From positions 868,001-932,000 of the forward strand of contig NZ_JANFLS010000001.1 of assembly GCF_024385465.1 (NCBI RefSeq): DNA of 64,000 nt, read 5' to 3'. The stretch comes from Arthrobacter sp. zg-Y844. Lineage in GTDB: Bacteria; Actinomycetota; Actinomycetes; Actinomycetales; Micrococcaceae. This document shows positions 44,617-52,651 of this stretch, piece by piece; within the stretch, counting starts at the first letter, position 1; each line of letters starts with the position of its first letter. Made by a program: the position numbers and the translations under genes. A model generated the notes under the pieces. The model saw only the letters and a list, made by a program, of their open reading frames with translations. It did not search any database and was not told the DNA's origin.

Positions 44617-45038
44617 GAAGTGACTGTAATGCCCGAAACAGCACAGACAGAATGTTGGCCGGGGGCAGATCGCGCCCAGCCGGGGCCGCTCTCCTGCACT
44701 GACTAGATGCGCCGATAGCAGCGCAAACGACGAACGGCCGCACCACCTGGCACCACTGCGGGTAGTTCGCAGAGGACGAGCCTGCGATCTCGTTGAAGCG
44801 TGCCTCGTCAGGAGTCCCAGATAGGGTCATAACCGTTCTGCGCGAGCAGCTGGTGTCATAAGGTTTAGAACCTGCTTCGCGACCAGTGTGCCGTACGTCC
44901 CCGCTTCGCTTCGGGGAGTGGTGTCGCAATGGGTCGTTTACCGACGTCTGCATTGCCGCCGCAGATAAATCCCGCACGCGTACTTCGCGGCCAGGGAACG
45001 CTGAACTACGCCTGAAGCAAGAATGCCGCCAAACCCCT
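44617..45038. other. Gene-free stretch in the island
   Basis: About 420 bases with no supported gene. One minus-strand frame from about 44830 to 44609 (beginning MTLSGTPDEARFNEIAGSSS) is open but has no ribosome site or recognisable domain. No RNA gene or inverted repeat was recognised here. Confidence 0.5.
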
Positions 45039-45080
45039 AGGCTGTGCTGTTCCCTCGAAGCGCGGGGAACAGCACAGCCT
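45039..45080 (-). terminator. Perfect 16-bp stem hairpin terminator
   Basis: AGGCTGTGCTGTTCCC (45039-45054) pairs perfectly with 45065-45080 around a ten-base loop. On the minus strand it starts 13 bases after the stop of the small gene at 45094-45399, so it is probably its terminator. The following bases AGGGGTTT give only a short U run. Confidence 0.7.
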
Positions 45081-45093
45081 GCATCAGTAGTCC

Positions 45094-45399
45094 TTATGGC
45101 TGGAACCCTTCGGGTAAACCGAGTGCCAGTATCACCCACCAGACAAGCCAGCAAAGTGTGGCTTTAAGGATCCATTTGAAGGCTCTGGAAAGTTGCCTAT
45201 AAAGATATCGGCAGAGCATCGTTCCAGCCTTCGGGGCGATCGTGTTGACTTCATGCATGAAGGCCTCCTTAAAGCGCCGCCCTGCCCTTCGCCAGCCCCT
45301 TCTGGAGCTGGGACGCTTCTTGGGCTTGCGTTTAAGGTTTTTCTTCTTGATGCCTATGCCTAGGTGGAAGCCACCTGAGATCGTGATTTCTTCGGCCAT
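45094..45399 (-). CDS. Small basic protein with C-terminal membrane helix
   Basis: 101 residues: a short Gly-rich start (MAEEITISGGFHLGIGIKKK), a highly basic stretch with many Lys/Arg (about 18-45), then a C-terminal hydrophobic segment FKWILKATLCWLVWWVILAL near the end. AGGA lies seven bases before the ATG at 45399, and a strong terminator follows. No family recognised. The shape suggests a membrane-associated small protein; function unknown. Confidence 0.45.
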   Translation of the reverse strand: MAEEITISGGFHLGIGIKKKNLKRKPKKRPSSRRGWRRAGRRFKEAFMHEVNTIAPKAGTMLCRYLYRQLSRAFKWILKATLCWLVWWVILALGLPEGFQP

Positions 45400-45868
45400 T
45401 TCGGTCCTATCTCGCCTGGATGACAACAGGACAGGCGAGCGGGCTGATGCGTCGAAGTGACGAACCGGCACCTAGGACCATGAGATGGGTCACAAAATAG
45501 TGGCCAAAAACCTCGGCGGCGTGTAGTGTTAGAACTTGTTACAGTTTCCATCTGCGCGTCGGGTCCTCCTATCAGGGTGTCGACGTTGTAGTTGTTATAT
45601 GGATATGCGACTACTCCGGGGGGCAACCCAGAGACAAAAAATGCCGCATGTCCTATTATACACCACCGCGAATCATTACTGCGCGGTGGTGTTTTTTTGT
45701 GAGCAATTACGGCTCAATGTGCGCGGAATGTAGGGGATGTTGAGGACTTTCCAGCGTCTCGCCGCCCTTCATACGTCCTAATGCCTTCGATCGAGTCGGC
45801 GCCTTGGGCGTCTGGGACGGGTTCTCGTGCGAGTCAGTACGGCAAGGACAAGCCCATAGGGTTATGGG
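45400..45868. other. Low-GC intergenic stretch with terminator and candidate promoters
   Basis: About 470 bases without a supported gene. It contains the terminator at 45661-45698 and, on the minus strand, a perfect TATAAT at 45655-45660. Homopolymer runs of A and T are more frequent than elsewhere. A plus-strand small RNA ending at the terminator is possible but unproven. Confidence 0.5.
45661..45698 (+). terminator. Canonical rho-independent terminator with no upstream gene
   Basis: CACCACCGCG (45661-45670) and CGCGGTGGTG (45682-45691) form a perfect ten-bp stem followed by seven T residues. It is the only textbook U-tract terminator in the window. No plus-strand gene precedes it within the 470-base gap. 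Confidence 0.85.
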
Positions 45869-46678
45869 ATGACTGAAGAGGGAATCTGGATCCAGCGTCT
45901 CGAGAAATGCGTTGAGGCAGCCCGCCGTTGGGAGACACTTACGCCGGGCATAGATGAGGTGGAAGACGGAAGTCTTCTCCATCAGGATGATGATGGCCTG
46001 CCCGGCACTCCTGTCCGTTCAGCCGCATCTTACGGACTGGTTGCTTCCATAGACCATTTGGCCCTCATTGCCGATCTTTCCCGCGATCTCACCTTGCGCC
46101 CGTCCTCACTGTTCACCGTGACACGGGCAGCTCTGCTGGCTGCATCGCAGACCGTGTGGGTCCTCAGCGGGACCCAGAACGAACGACGCTTTCGCGCCCT
46201 TAGCGTGGCAGCGGATGAACACAAGAACCATCGGTCCTACATCAACGACTACGCAAACGATGCCTTCATCGAAACCAGCGCTCCACACATGGTGCCGCAG
46301 CTCAAAGAACTGGCTGAGAGACTAACGACGGCACTGGACTCGCTCTCCGAAATCCGCCGCGGCAACCCCTATGCCGGCACGTTACAGGCAACAACCATGA
46401 TGAAAGAGGCCGCCGAGCACCTAGCCGGTGAGATCGAGATGGACCATTGGCTGCGCTTAGGCTTCACCCACGAGTGGAGACTGGCAAGTGCGGCTGCTCA
46501 TGCCAGGGCGTGGCCTATGCACGTCCGCTCTACGGATCGCGAACCGCTTCCAGGGGGAGGAGAGGTCCGGCGCATGAGCGCCAGCCTTCCTGAATTTGTC
46601 ACATCGGTCAGCGCCGCCACACTGATGACAAGTGAGGCGCTGCGGATGTGGGACTCCCACAGGAGCCTGCCGGCCTAG
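45869..46678 (+). CDS. Hypothetical protein of the low-GC island
   Basis: 269-residue, mostly helical soluble protein. Segments such as SYGLVASIDHLALIADLSRD and LLAASQTVWVLSGTQNERRF are conserved-looking helices, and HEWRLASAAAHARAWPMHV lies in the C-terminal third. No family, motif or signal peptide recognised. It is transcribed toward the Old Yellow Enzyme gene but separated from it by 367 gene-free bases. Codon use is milder in GC bias than neighbouring operons. Confidence 0.6.
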   Translation: MTEEGIWIQRLEKCVEAARRWETLTPGIDEVEDGSLLHQDDDGLPGTPVRSAASYGLVASIDHLALIADLSRDLTLRPSSLFTVTRAALLAASQTVWVLSGTQNERRFRALSVAADEHKNHRSYINDYANDAFIETSAPHMVPQLKELAERLTTALDSLSEIRRGNPYAGTLQATTMMKEAAEHLAGEIEMDHWLRLGFTHEWRLASAAAHARAWPMHVRSTDREPLPGGGEVRRMSASLPEFVTSVSAATLMTSEALRMWDSHRSLPA

Positions 46679-47045
46679 CGCTGCAAGATGGGTCCGTCAG
46701 AGCCAAACTTTACAAGGAGGTAAGGGTCCTTCGCGTGGATGGACCAAGGTGCCTTGTTAGCATCCTGTACTCCACAGCGAGGGTCCGTCGGTCGCCGTAG
46801 AGCGCGTGCAAAGGTGCCGTCTTCGTGAGGTGGGCGGTGGCGGACCGGATAGCCCCGTATTCCTTGGTGAAGGACAGAACACTTTATCGAGTTGAGCCTC
46901 GTTGCGGACGGCTCCACTGCACGGTCCCGGTGTGACTTGGTCCGCCTGCGGAATATTGGAAGCCTATCGTTCAGTTGTCGCTCAGTAGACATACTTCCGC
47001 CCAGGACACCTCCGCCCTCAGCCAAGCAACAAAAGGAACCCCCAC
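46679..47045. other. Gene-free right edge of the island, possible gene remnant
   Basis: A minus-strand open frame (47025-46675) ends with APWSIHAKDPYLLVKFGSDG and could be the remnant of a protein, but it has no convincing start region or homologue known to me. The last ~20 bases hold AAAAGGAA, the ribosome site of the next gene. Nothing else was recognised. Confidence 0.4.
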
Positions 47046-48125
47046 TTGAAACTCTTTACCCCCCTCACTGTCGGCATGATGGAACTGCCCAACCGCCTCG
47101 TCATGGCACCGATGTCCCGCGTGCGCGCCGACCGCAACGGCGTCCCCACCGACATCATGGTCGAGCACTACCGCCAGCGCGCCTCCATGGGCCTGATCAT
47201 CACTGACGGCATCTACCCCTCCTTCACCGGCCAGGGCAACGCCCTGATGCCCGGCCTGGTCACCGAGGAGCACGTCGCCGGCTGGAAGCGCGTCACCGAC
47301 GCCGTGCACGAGGCCGGCGGCCGGATCGTCGCCCAGCTGATGCACTCCGGACGCGTCGCGCACGAGAACATCAACGGCGGCCGCCCCGTCGTCGCCCCCA
47401 GTGCCATCGCGGTTGAAGGCATGGCGCACACCTACGACGGCAAGCAGCCCTTCCCGGTGCCGCACGCCCTCACCGAAGCCGAACTTCCCGGCATCGTGCA
47501 GGACTTCGTCTCCGCCGCGCAGAACGCAATGAAGGCAGGGTTCGACGGCGTCGAGCTGCACGGTGCCAACGGGTACCTACTGCAGGAATTCCTCTCCCCC
47601 GTCTCCAACACCCGCACCGATTCCTACGGCGGATCGCCGGAGAACCGGGCCCGTCTGGTCATCGAGGCCTTCCGTGCCGTGGCCGAGGCCGTCGGCGCCG
47701 AGTACACCGGCATCCGCATCTCCCCGGAGCACAACATCCAGGGCGTGCTGGAAACCGACCGTGCCGATGTCACCGCCACCTACACCGCCCTAGTGGACGG
47801 CATCGCCGATCTGAAGCCGGCCTACCTGAGCATCCTGCACGCGGATCCGGCGGACAGCATGGTCCAGGGCCTGCGCCACCGCTTCGGCGGCCCGGTGCTG
47901 ATGAACACCGGCTTCGGCACGGTCACCAGCCGCGAGGACGCCATCATGCTGCTCGAGGAGAACCTGGCCGACGCCGCCGTCGTCGGCCGTCCCGTGATCG
48001 CCAACCCGGACCTGGCCCGCCGCTGGCAGGAAGACCACCCGCTGAACGAGATCGATCAGGCCACCGTCTACACCGACGGTGCCGCCGGCTACACGGACTA
48101 CCCGGAGCTGGCTCCGGTTTCCTAA
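47046..48125 (+). CDS. Old Yellow Enzyme family alkene reductase
   Basis: 359-residue FMN-dependent NAD(P)H oxidoreductase reducing activated C=C bonds or nitro groups. MELPNRLVMAPMSRVRAD (about 12-29) opens the barrel, and VELHGANGYLLQEFLSPVSN (about 173-192), TDSYGGSPENRARL and VVGRPVIANPDLARRW are standard OYE motifs. The start is a TTG with AAAAGGAA eight bases upstream. A strong hairpin follows, so it is a single-gene transcript. A detoxification role is usual for the family. Confidence 0.9.
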   Translation: MKLFTPLTVGMMELPNRLVMAPMSRVRADRNGVPTDIMVEHYRQRASMGLIITDGIYPSFTGQGNALMPGLVTEEHVAGWKRVTDAVHEAGGRIVAQLMHSGRVAHENINGGRPVVAPSAIAVEGMAHTYDGKQPFPVPHALTEAELPGIVQDFVSAAQNAMKAGFDGVELHGANGYLLQEFLSPVSNTRTDSYGGSPENRARLVIEAFRAVAEAVGAEYTGIRISPEHNIQGVLETDRADVTATYTALVDGIADLKPAYLSILHADPADSMVQGLRHRFGGPVLMNTGFGTVTSREDAIMLLEENLADAAVVGRPVIANPDLARRWQEDHPLNEIDQATVYTDGAAGYTDYPELAPVS

Positions 48126-48134
48126 CCTGAACGA

Positions 48135-48177
48135 CGACGGCAGGCCTTACGCAAGAGATGCGGGAGGCCTGCCGTCG
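48135..48177 (+). terminator. Hairpin terminator after the Old Yellow Enzyme gene
   Basis: A perfect 13-bp stem (CGACGGCAGGCCT with AGGCCTGCCGTCG) around a 17-base loop, ten bases after the stop. There is no U tract; the strong GC stem is typical for high-GC actinobacteria. Confidence 0.65.
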
Positions 48178-48313
48178 CATTGTCAGCCGATGATCGGGAT
48201 CCAGTTTCGCGTCGGTCATGGGCGGCGCCCATGGGACAGGGTGCTCGTTCATGCACGGCTGCCAACGGCCTGTCCGCGCTTCGGTGTATTGCGGCTTGTG
48301 GTTAGGTGGGTCA

Positions 48314-48556
48314 ATGGACGATTACGTAACTACCGGCACATTTTGGTTCATGGTGGCGCTGATAAATGCCGGCCTTGCCGAGCAGAAGAATCGCTCCCGC
48401 TGGATCTGGTTCCTGTTATCGCTCCTGTTAGGGCCCATTGCCACGATCCTTATTGTCGTGCGGCGGGCACCGGAACCAGTCGAACCGTCCATGACGCACC
48501 GGGGCGGGTGGAAAAACCCGGACCCGCACCCCAGATCCTTGGGAGAACCGATGTAG
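48314..48556 (+). CDS. Small two-helix membrane protein
   Basis: 80 residues. TGTFWFMVALINAGLAE and WIWFLLSLLLGPIATILIVV are two membrane segments separated by a short basic turn (QKNRSRW), with a polar Pro-rich C-terminal tail. AGGTGGG lies just before the ATG at 48314. This two-helix form is common in actinobacterial superinfection- or secretion-related small proteins, but no function can be assigned. The convergent next gene ends 50 bases away. Confidence 0.5.
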   Translation: MDDYVTTGTFWFMVALINAGLAEQKNRSRWIWFLLSLLLGPIATILIVVRRAPEPVEPSMTHRGGWKNPDPHPRSLGEPM

Positions 48557-48605
48557 AACGAAGTGTTCCGTGGCCATTGACCGGTACCGCCTGCGCAGTT
48601 GTTTC

Positions 48606-49652
48606 TTACCGTTTTGACGGCTGCGACGCGCGCTCCTCACCGGAATACTGCGCTTCAATTTCCTTACTCCACGCACGCGCGTATAGGCCAAGGGCCGCCT
48701 GCTCCCTGAGCGGGAAGCCCAGCCCGTTGAGTGCGTGCTGGCTAGCCCCCGTTGCCAGTTGCTGGGCACTGCGGCTGACGCGTTGTTTGTCTGCCCGGTA
48801 CAAATACTCATCCATGGCCCTTGCCCACCGCTTCCGCCAGATATCCACTGCCGGCTCTGAGGCAAGAGCTGCCATCACCCGATGCGCGGGCATAACCCGG
48901 GGTGCAATCCGGGTCCTCATTGCCCTGCGCGCTTGCGCAGCGTGCGGGCCAAAAGAACCTGTACAGGCGTGCAGATGAGCGTTCCAGTAGAAGTCCCAGC
49001 TAGTGGTTCTGCGGTCGGGCCAAACAGCGGACCGGGGGCCCCGCATCATGGCGTGGCCGGCGTCGAAGAGAAGCAGGGCAGCCAGCATCGAGCGCGTGTT
49101 GAGGCTGGGAAAGCGGTTGACCGCCCACAAAGTCAGATCCAGGGAGACCTCGCCAATCTCAGTTGCCAGGTCCAAGCCCTTTGGCCCCCCGAACCGTGCA
49201 AATGCCGCTTCCACCACCTCAGGTACCGGTTCGCCCGGCAGCGGCGGATAAACGAGCCCCGGCGAGTGGGAGATCCTCACGGGGCCCAGTGTGGCAGCGT
49301 TTTCGTCCGCCAGCGCGTGCGTAAACTTCCATAGGCGCTTAGCGACGTCGTCGGTGGCAAGCAAATGCAGGAGCACGGCGTGACGGTCGGATTCCGGGCT
49401 GCGTGACAACCGAAACCGGCTCCCCTCCCCGGCCCGCAGTTGGGAAGGCAAAGGGGCAACAACATGGCGGATAATGTCGTCGCCGACATTCTTACGCTCA
49501 GGCTCAATAGTCAGGATGGACCACAGGGTTGTGCTGGGGTGCTGCTTCACAGGGCGGGTAGCAGCACCTCGCTGAACAGTATTCGACTGCATTACGCGGC
49601 TCATTTCATCCCCAAGAATGATTTCTGACGTGGGTGTTTGTACTGTCTTCAT
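48606..49652 (-). CDS. Protein resembling the lantibiotic-dehydratase C-terminal (SpaB_C) domain
   Basis: 348 residues. TTLWSILTIEPERKNVGDDI at about 41-60, FRLSRSPESDRHAVLLHLLA at about 80-99 and AFARFGGPKGLDLATEIGEV at about 150-169 resemble the stand-alone elimination or thiopeptide-type bacteriocin biosynthesis domain that removes glutamate from glutamylated Ser/Thr. The C-terminal half is helical. This is recognition by pattern only. No precursor peptide, dehydratase N-terminal domain or cyclase gene is seen nearby. The start may be 49652 or the ATG at 49604, which has GGGGA upstream. Confidence 0.45.
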   Translation of the reverse strand: MKTVQTPTSEIILGDEMSRVMQSNTVQRGAATRPVKQHPSTTLWSILTIEPERKNVGDDIIRHVVAPLPSQLRAGEGSRFRLSRSPESDRHAVLLHLLATDDVAKRLWKFTHALADENAATLGPVRISHSPGLVYPPLPGEPVPEVVEAAFARFGGPKGLDLATEIGEVSLDLTLWAVNRFPSLNTRSMLAALLLFDAGHAMMRGPRSAVWPDRRTTSWDFYWNAHLHACTGSFGPHAAQARRAMRTRIAPRVMPAHRVMAALASEPAVDIWRKRWARAMDEYLYRADKQRVSRSAQQLATGASQHALNGLGFPLREQAALGLYARAWSKEIEAQYSGEERASQPSKR

Positions 49653-49846
49653 CCTGTGTTCCCAAAACGTGTAAGTCCATACCGGCCCCCCAAATCATTA
49701 CCTGTTCGTGTCCTCTTGGGCCGGTGCGCACCCAATTCCGGGAGGTACACGGTCTAGCTCGAGTTGGGAAAACCGACTTCCCGTCACGGTTGGCGTGCCC
49801 CGGGACCCTTCCCGTGGGCCGTGGCGGGATATGAAATGATCCGTCA

Positions 49847-50410
49847 ATGACTGTCAGATGGAATCCCCAAGGATCGACAGTGGTCTCGGTCAGTCAAAGC
49901 AGCAGGCACAACTTCAGCAAGGACCAGGTGGACTCGGTTCTGCTGGTGGAAGGGCTGGGCGTTGACGGAGATGCGCATTCCGGCACCACCGTGCAGCATC
50001 TGTACAAAATGCGGTCCAATCCGACACAGCCCAACCTCCGGCAGGTGCATCTGATCCATGCGGAGCTGTTCGACGAACTGGCGCAGGACGGCTTCGAGGT
50101 ACGTCCCGGCGACCTCGGGGAAAACATCACCACCCGCGGCATCGACCTCCTGCACCTGCCCGAGGGAACCCTCCTACGCATAGGACCCGCCGCCGTCGTT
50201 CAGGTAACCGGCCTGCGGAATCCCTGCCGGCAGATTGACCGCTTCCAAACCGGACTGCTCAAAGCAGTGCTGCCCCGCGACAGCGCGGGGAAAGTCGTGC
50301 GGAAGACGGGAATCATGGGCATCGTGCTGGCAGGCGGGCTGGTGAGCGTCCACGACGAAATCCGCGTGAAGGTTCCGGCCGGGCCGCATCGCCGGCTCAA
50401 GTGCGTCTGA
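49847..50410 (+). CDS. MOSC domain protein
   Basis: 187-residue YiiM-like protein. MOSC domains bind molybdenum cofactor or sulfur carriers. VEGLGVDGDAHSGTTVQHLY (about 34-53), LRQVHLIHAELFDELAQDGF and PGDLGENITTRGIDLLHLPE are the domain strands, and LRNPCRQIDRFQTGLL holds the conserved Cys. It could serve detoxification of N-hydroxylated compounds or Mo-cofactor sulfur transfer. A GATATGAAAT box just upstream may include its -10 region. It converges on nagA after 58 bases. Confidence 0.85.
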   Translation: MTVRWNPQGSTVVSVSQSSRHNFSKDQVDSVLLVEGLGVDGDAHSGTTVQHLYKMRSNPTQPNLRQVHLIHAELFDELAQDGFEVRPGDLGENITTRGIDLLHLPEGTLLRIGPAAVVQVTGLRNPCRQIDRFQTGLLKAVLPRDSAGKVVRKTGIMGIVLAGGLVSVHDEIRVKVPAGPHRRLKCV

Positions 50411-50468
50411 AACTCCTGCGTTGAAGGTGGGCACGGCGGCCGCCAAGGCAGCGTCCGGGCCCATCCAT

Positions 50469-51590
50469 TCAAGGGCCGCTAACCCACTGGCCCGCGCGCA
50501 TAACGGCCTTCACCGCCAGGTCGCCGTCCAGGGCAACCAGATCAGCGCGCCGGCCCGCTTCGATTCGGCCGACGTTGCTGAGGCCAAGCATCGCGGCCGG
50601 GCTCCCGGTGAGTGCTTCGACGGCCATGGGCAGCGGTATGCCCACCGTCTTCACGGTGTACCGCAGGGCGGCGTCGAGAGTCAGTGTGCTGCCGGCAATG
50701 CTTCCGCCCTCAACGGCCCGCGCCTGCCCTTGACGCACATCCACCGCGACACCGCCCAGGGCATAGCGGCCGTCCGGGGCGCAGGCGGCGGCCATGGCAT
50801 CGGTGACCAGGACCGTGCGGCACGGGCTGTTGAACACCGTACGGACAGCCGCCGGGTGCAGGTGCACGCCGTCAGCTATGACTTCGGCGAAGACCGCACT
50901 GTTTTCCAATAGCGCAATAGCAGGTCCAGGTTCGCGGTGATGCACCGGACGCATGCCGTTGAACAAGTGCGTGCCAATGCGGGCACCGGCCTCGATGGCC
51001 GCCAGGGTTTGGGCATACGTGGCACCGGTATGGCCGACGGCCGCTTTTGCTCCACGCGCGGTGATTGCCGCAATGGCTTCGCGGCTGCCGTCCAACTCCG
51101 GCGCCAGGGTGACCATCCGGATGGTCCCCGCCCCGGCCTCGAGGAGTTCCAGCAACTCCGGCATCCGCAGTTCCTGCAGGAATTCGGGCGCGTGCGCACC
51201 CCGGTGGTCAGGACTCAGCCAAGGGCCTTCCAGATGAATACCAACGACGACGCCGTCCCGCACCTTTCCTGCAAGGCCGCGAACACTGGCCACGAGTTCG
51301 TTATGGGGGCGGGTCACGAGGCTGGCCATCATGGTGGTGGTGCCGTGTGCCAGATGGACGGCGGCAATACGATCGGCAGCGTTGGCCTCCGGGTCGCTGA
51401 AGGAGTACCCGCCGCCGCCATGGACGTGCGCATCGATGAATCCGGGAACCACCGTGGCGTCAAGACTGTAGTCAGCCCGGCGGAGAGGGCTGCCGGGGCC
51501 GGCGCTGGTAATGTCCTCGCCGTCCACTTCGACCCAGCCCGGCTCCTGCATGCCCTCGGGGGTGAGCACTGCTGCGGCTTCGACGATCAT
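50469..51590 (-). CDS. nagA: N-acetylhexosamine-6-phosphate deacetylase
   Basis: 373-residue amidohydrolase deacetylating GlcNAc-6-P or GalNAc-6-P. VPGFIDAHVHGGGGYSFSD has the HxH motif, GIHLEGPWLS the metal Glu, AVGHTGATYAQTL and RIGTHLFNGMRPVHH the further His, and VLVTDAMAAACAPDG the catalytic Asp. The ATG overlaps the kinase stop (ATGA). Last gene of a seven-gene operon. AgaS, tagatose-type kinase and aldolase nearby favour GalNAc-6-P (AgaA role) over GlcNAc-6-P. Confidence 0.88.
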   Translation of the reverse strand: MIVEAAAVLTPEGMQEPGWVEVDGEDITSAGPGSPLRRADYSLDATVVPGFIDAHVHGGGGYSFSDPEANAADRIAAVHLAHGTTTMMASLVTRPHNELVASVRGLAGKVRDGVVVGIHLEGPWLSPDHRGAHAPEFLQELRMPELLELLEAGAGTIRMVTLAPELDGSREAIAAITARGAKAAVGHTGATYAQTLAAIEAGARIGTHLFNGMRPVHHREPGPAIALLENSAVFAEVIADGVHLHPAAVRTVFNSPCRTVLVTDAMAAACAPDGRYALGGVAVDVRQGQARAVEGGSIAGSTLTLDAALRYTVKTVGIPLPMAVEALTGSPAAMLGLSNVGRIEAGRRADLVALDGDLAVKAVMRAGQWVSGP

Positions 51591-52564
51591 GCGGTTCCTG
51601 ACGGTGCGGATTCCGGTGCCAGACGGGCAGGCCGGTTCAGCAGCAGCTCCCGCGCGTTCAGGGCGGCTCCGATGAAGCCGGCGTCCTGGCCCAGCCGGGC
51701 GCACAGGAGGTGCGGACGCCGGGCAGATCCCAGCAGCCGGTCCAGGCGCTCGCGCAGGGGAACCAGGAGGGCATCACCGGCCTGGGACAACCCGCCGCCG
51801 ATGATGAAGGCTTCCGTCCCAAGAATGTTGGCGCACTGGGCGATGCTGAAGGCGAGGGCGTCCACGGCGTCGCCCCAGACCCGCCGCGCCACCGCATCCC
51901 CCTGAAGAGCGCGGTCTGCCACCTCCCGGGCGCCGTCCATCTGGTGCCCCGCCTGTGCCGCATACCTCCGGGCGATGGCCGCGGCGGACGCCACGGATTC
52001 CAGCGTGGCAGTACCGGTCAGCGAACCGGCCGGGACAAGGGCCTGCCCGATTTCGCCGGCATACCCCCCGGCCGTGACCCGTTTGCCCTCGCAGAAAACG
52101 GCGGCGGCGATCCCGGTTCCGATGACGATGACCAGGACATCCCGGAAGTCCTTCGCCCCGCCCAACCGCACTTCCGCGTCTCCGGCGGCAGCGACGTCGT
52201 GTCCAAACGCCACGGGGATTCCCAGCCTTCGTTCCGCTTCCTCCGCAAAGGGATAGTTCCGCCAGCCGAGGTTGGCGGAATAGACAGCGGTTCCCGTGCC
52301 CGGGTCAACAATCCCGGGCACGATCACTCCCGCGGCCTCGATCCGGCTTTCGGGCAGCTCGCTCCTAAAGTCGCGGGCAAGCGCCGCGATCCGGTCCAGC
52401 ACTGCCTCTGCGGGCCTGGCCTTGTCGAGGGGAGTCGGAACACGGCAGAACGCCTGCAGCCGGCCCGAGGGTCCGACCACTCCTGCCTTGATGTAGGTTC
52501 CGCCGACGTCGAAGGCCAGGACCGTTGAAGATCCGGCACCGAGCGATATGGCTGGTAGGGACAT
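51587..52564 (-). CDS. ROK family sugar kinase
   Basis: 325-residue ATP-dependent kinase predicted to phosphorylate imported N-acetylhexosamine at O-6. VLAFDVGGTYIKAGVVGPSG is the phosphate-1 motif, GIPVAFGHDVAAAGDAEVRL holds the catalytic Asp, and VLVIVIGTGIAAAVF the adenosine site. The usual ROK zinc-binding Cys cluster is absent: the segment reads GGYAGEIGQALVPAGS. It is coupled to nagA, and 87 bases separate it from the upstream DUF4832 gene. Confidence 0.85.
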   Translation of the reverse strand: MSLPAISLGAGSSTVLAFDVGGTYIKAGVVGPSGRLQAFCRVPTPLDKARPAEAVLDRIAALARDFRSELPESRIEAAGVIVPGIVDPGTGTAVYSANLGWRNYPFAEEAERRLGIPVAFGHDVAAAGDAEVRLGGAKDFRDVLVIVIGTGIAAAVFCEGKRVTAGGYAGEIGQALVPAGSLTGTATLESVASAAAIARRYAAQAGHQMDGAREVADRALQGDAVARRVWGDAVDALAFSIAQCANILGTEAFIIGGGLSQAGDALLVPLRERLDRLLGSARRPHLLCARLGQDAGFIGAALNARELLLNRPARLAPESAPSGTA

Positions 52565-52651
52565 GCTGGTTTCCTCGTCGTAGCGGCGTTGTGATGACCC
52601 AACGGGCCAATGATCCCCCGGCAGCTGCAGGGATCCGGGTATTCCCGGGCG

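Noticed and set aside
44609-44830. Minus-strand frame starting MTLSGTPDEARFNEIAGSSS
   Set aside because: No ribosome site, no domain, and the second half is Arg/Ala-rich noise; kept only as a note in the gap entry.
45360-45626. Minus-strand frame beginning MPPGVVAYPYNNYNVDTLIG
   Set aside because: Lacks a ribosome site at its first ATG, overlaps the better-supported small gene in another frame and shows no family features.
46675-47025. Minus-strand frame ending with APWSIHAKDPYLLVKFGSDG
   Set aside because: The end looks protein-like, but the first half is Arg/Pro-rich without a start signal; at best a gene remnant.
42912-47045. tRNA, integrase or att-site search at the island borders
   Set aside because: No cloverleaf, recombinase motif or flanking direct repeat was seen, so integration by a tRNA-site integrase is not claimed.
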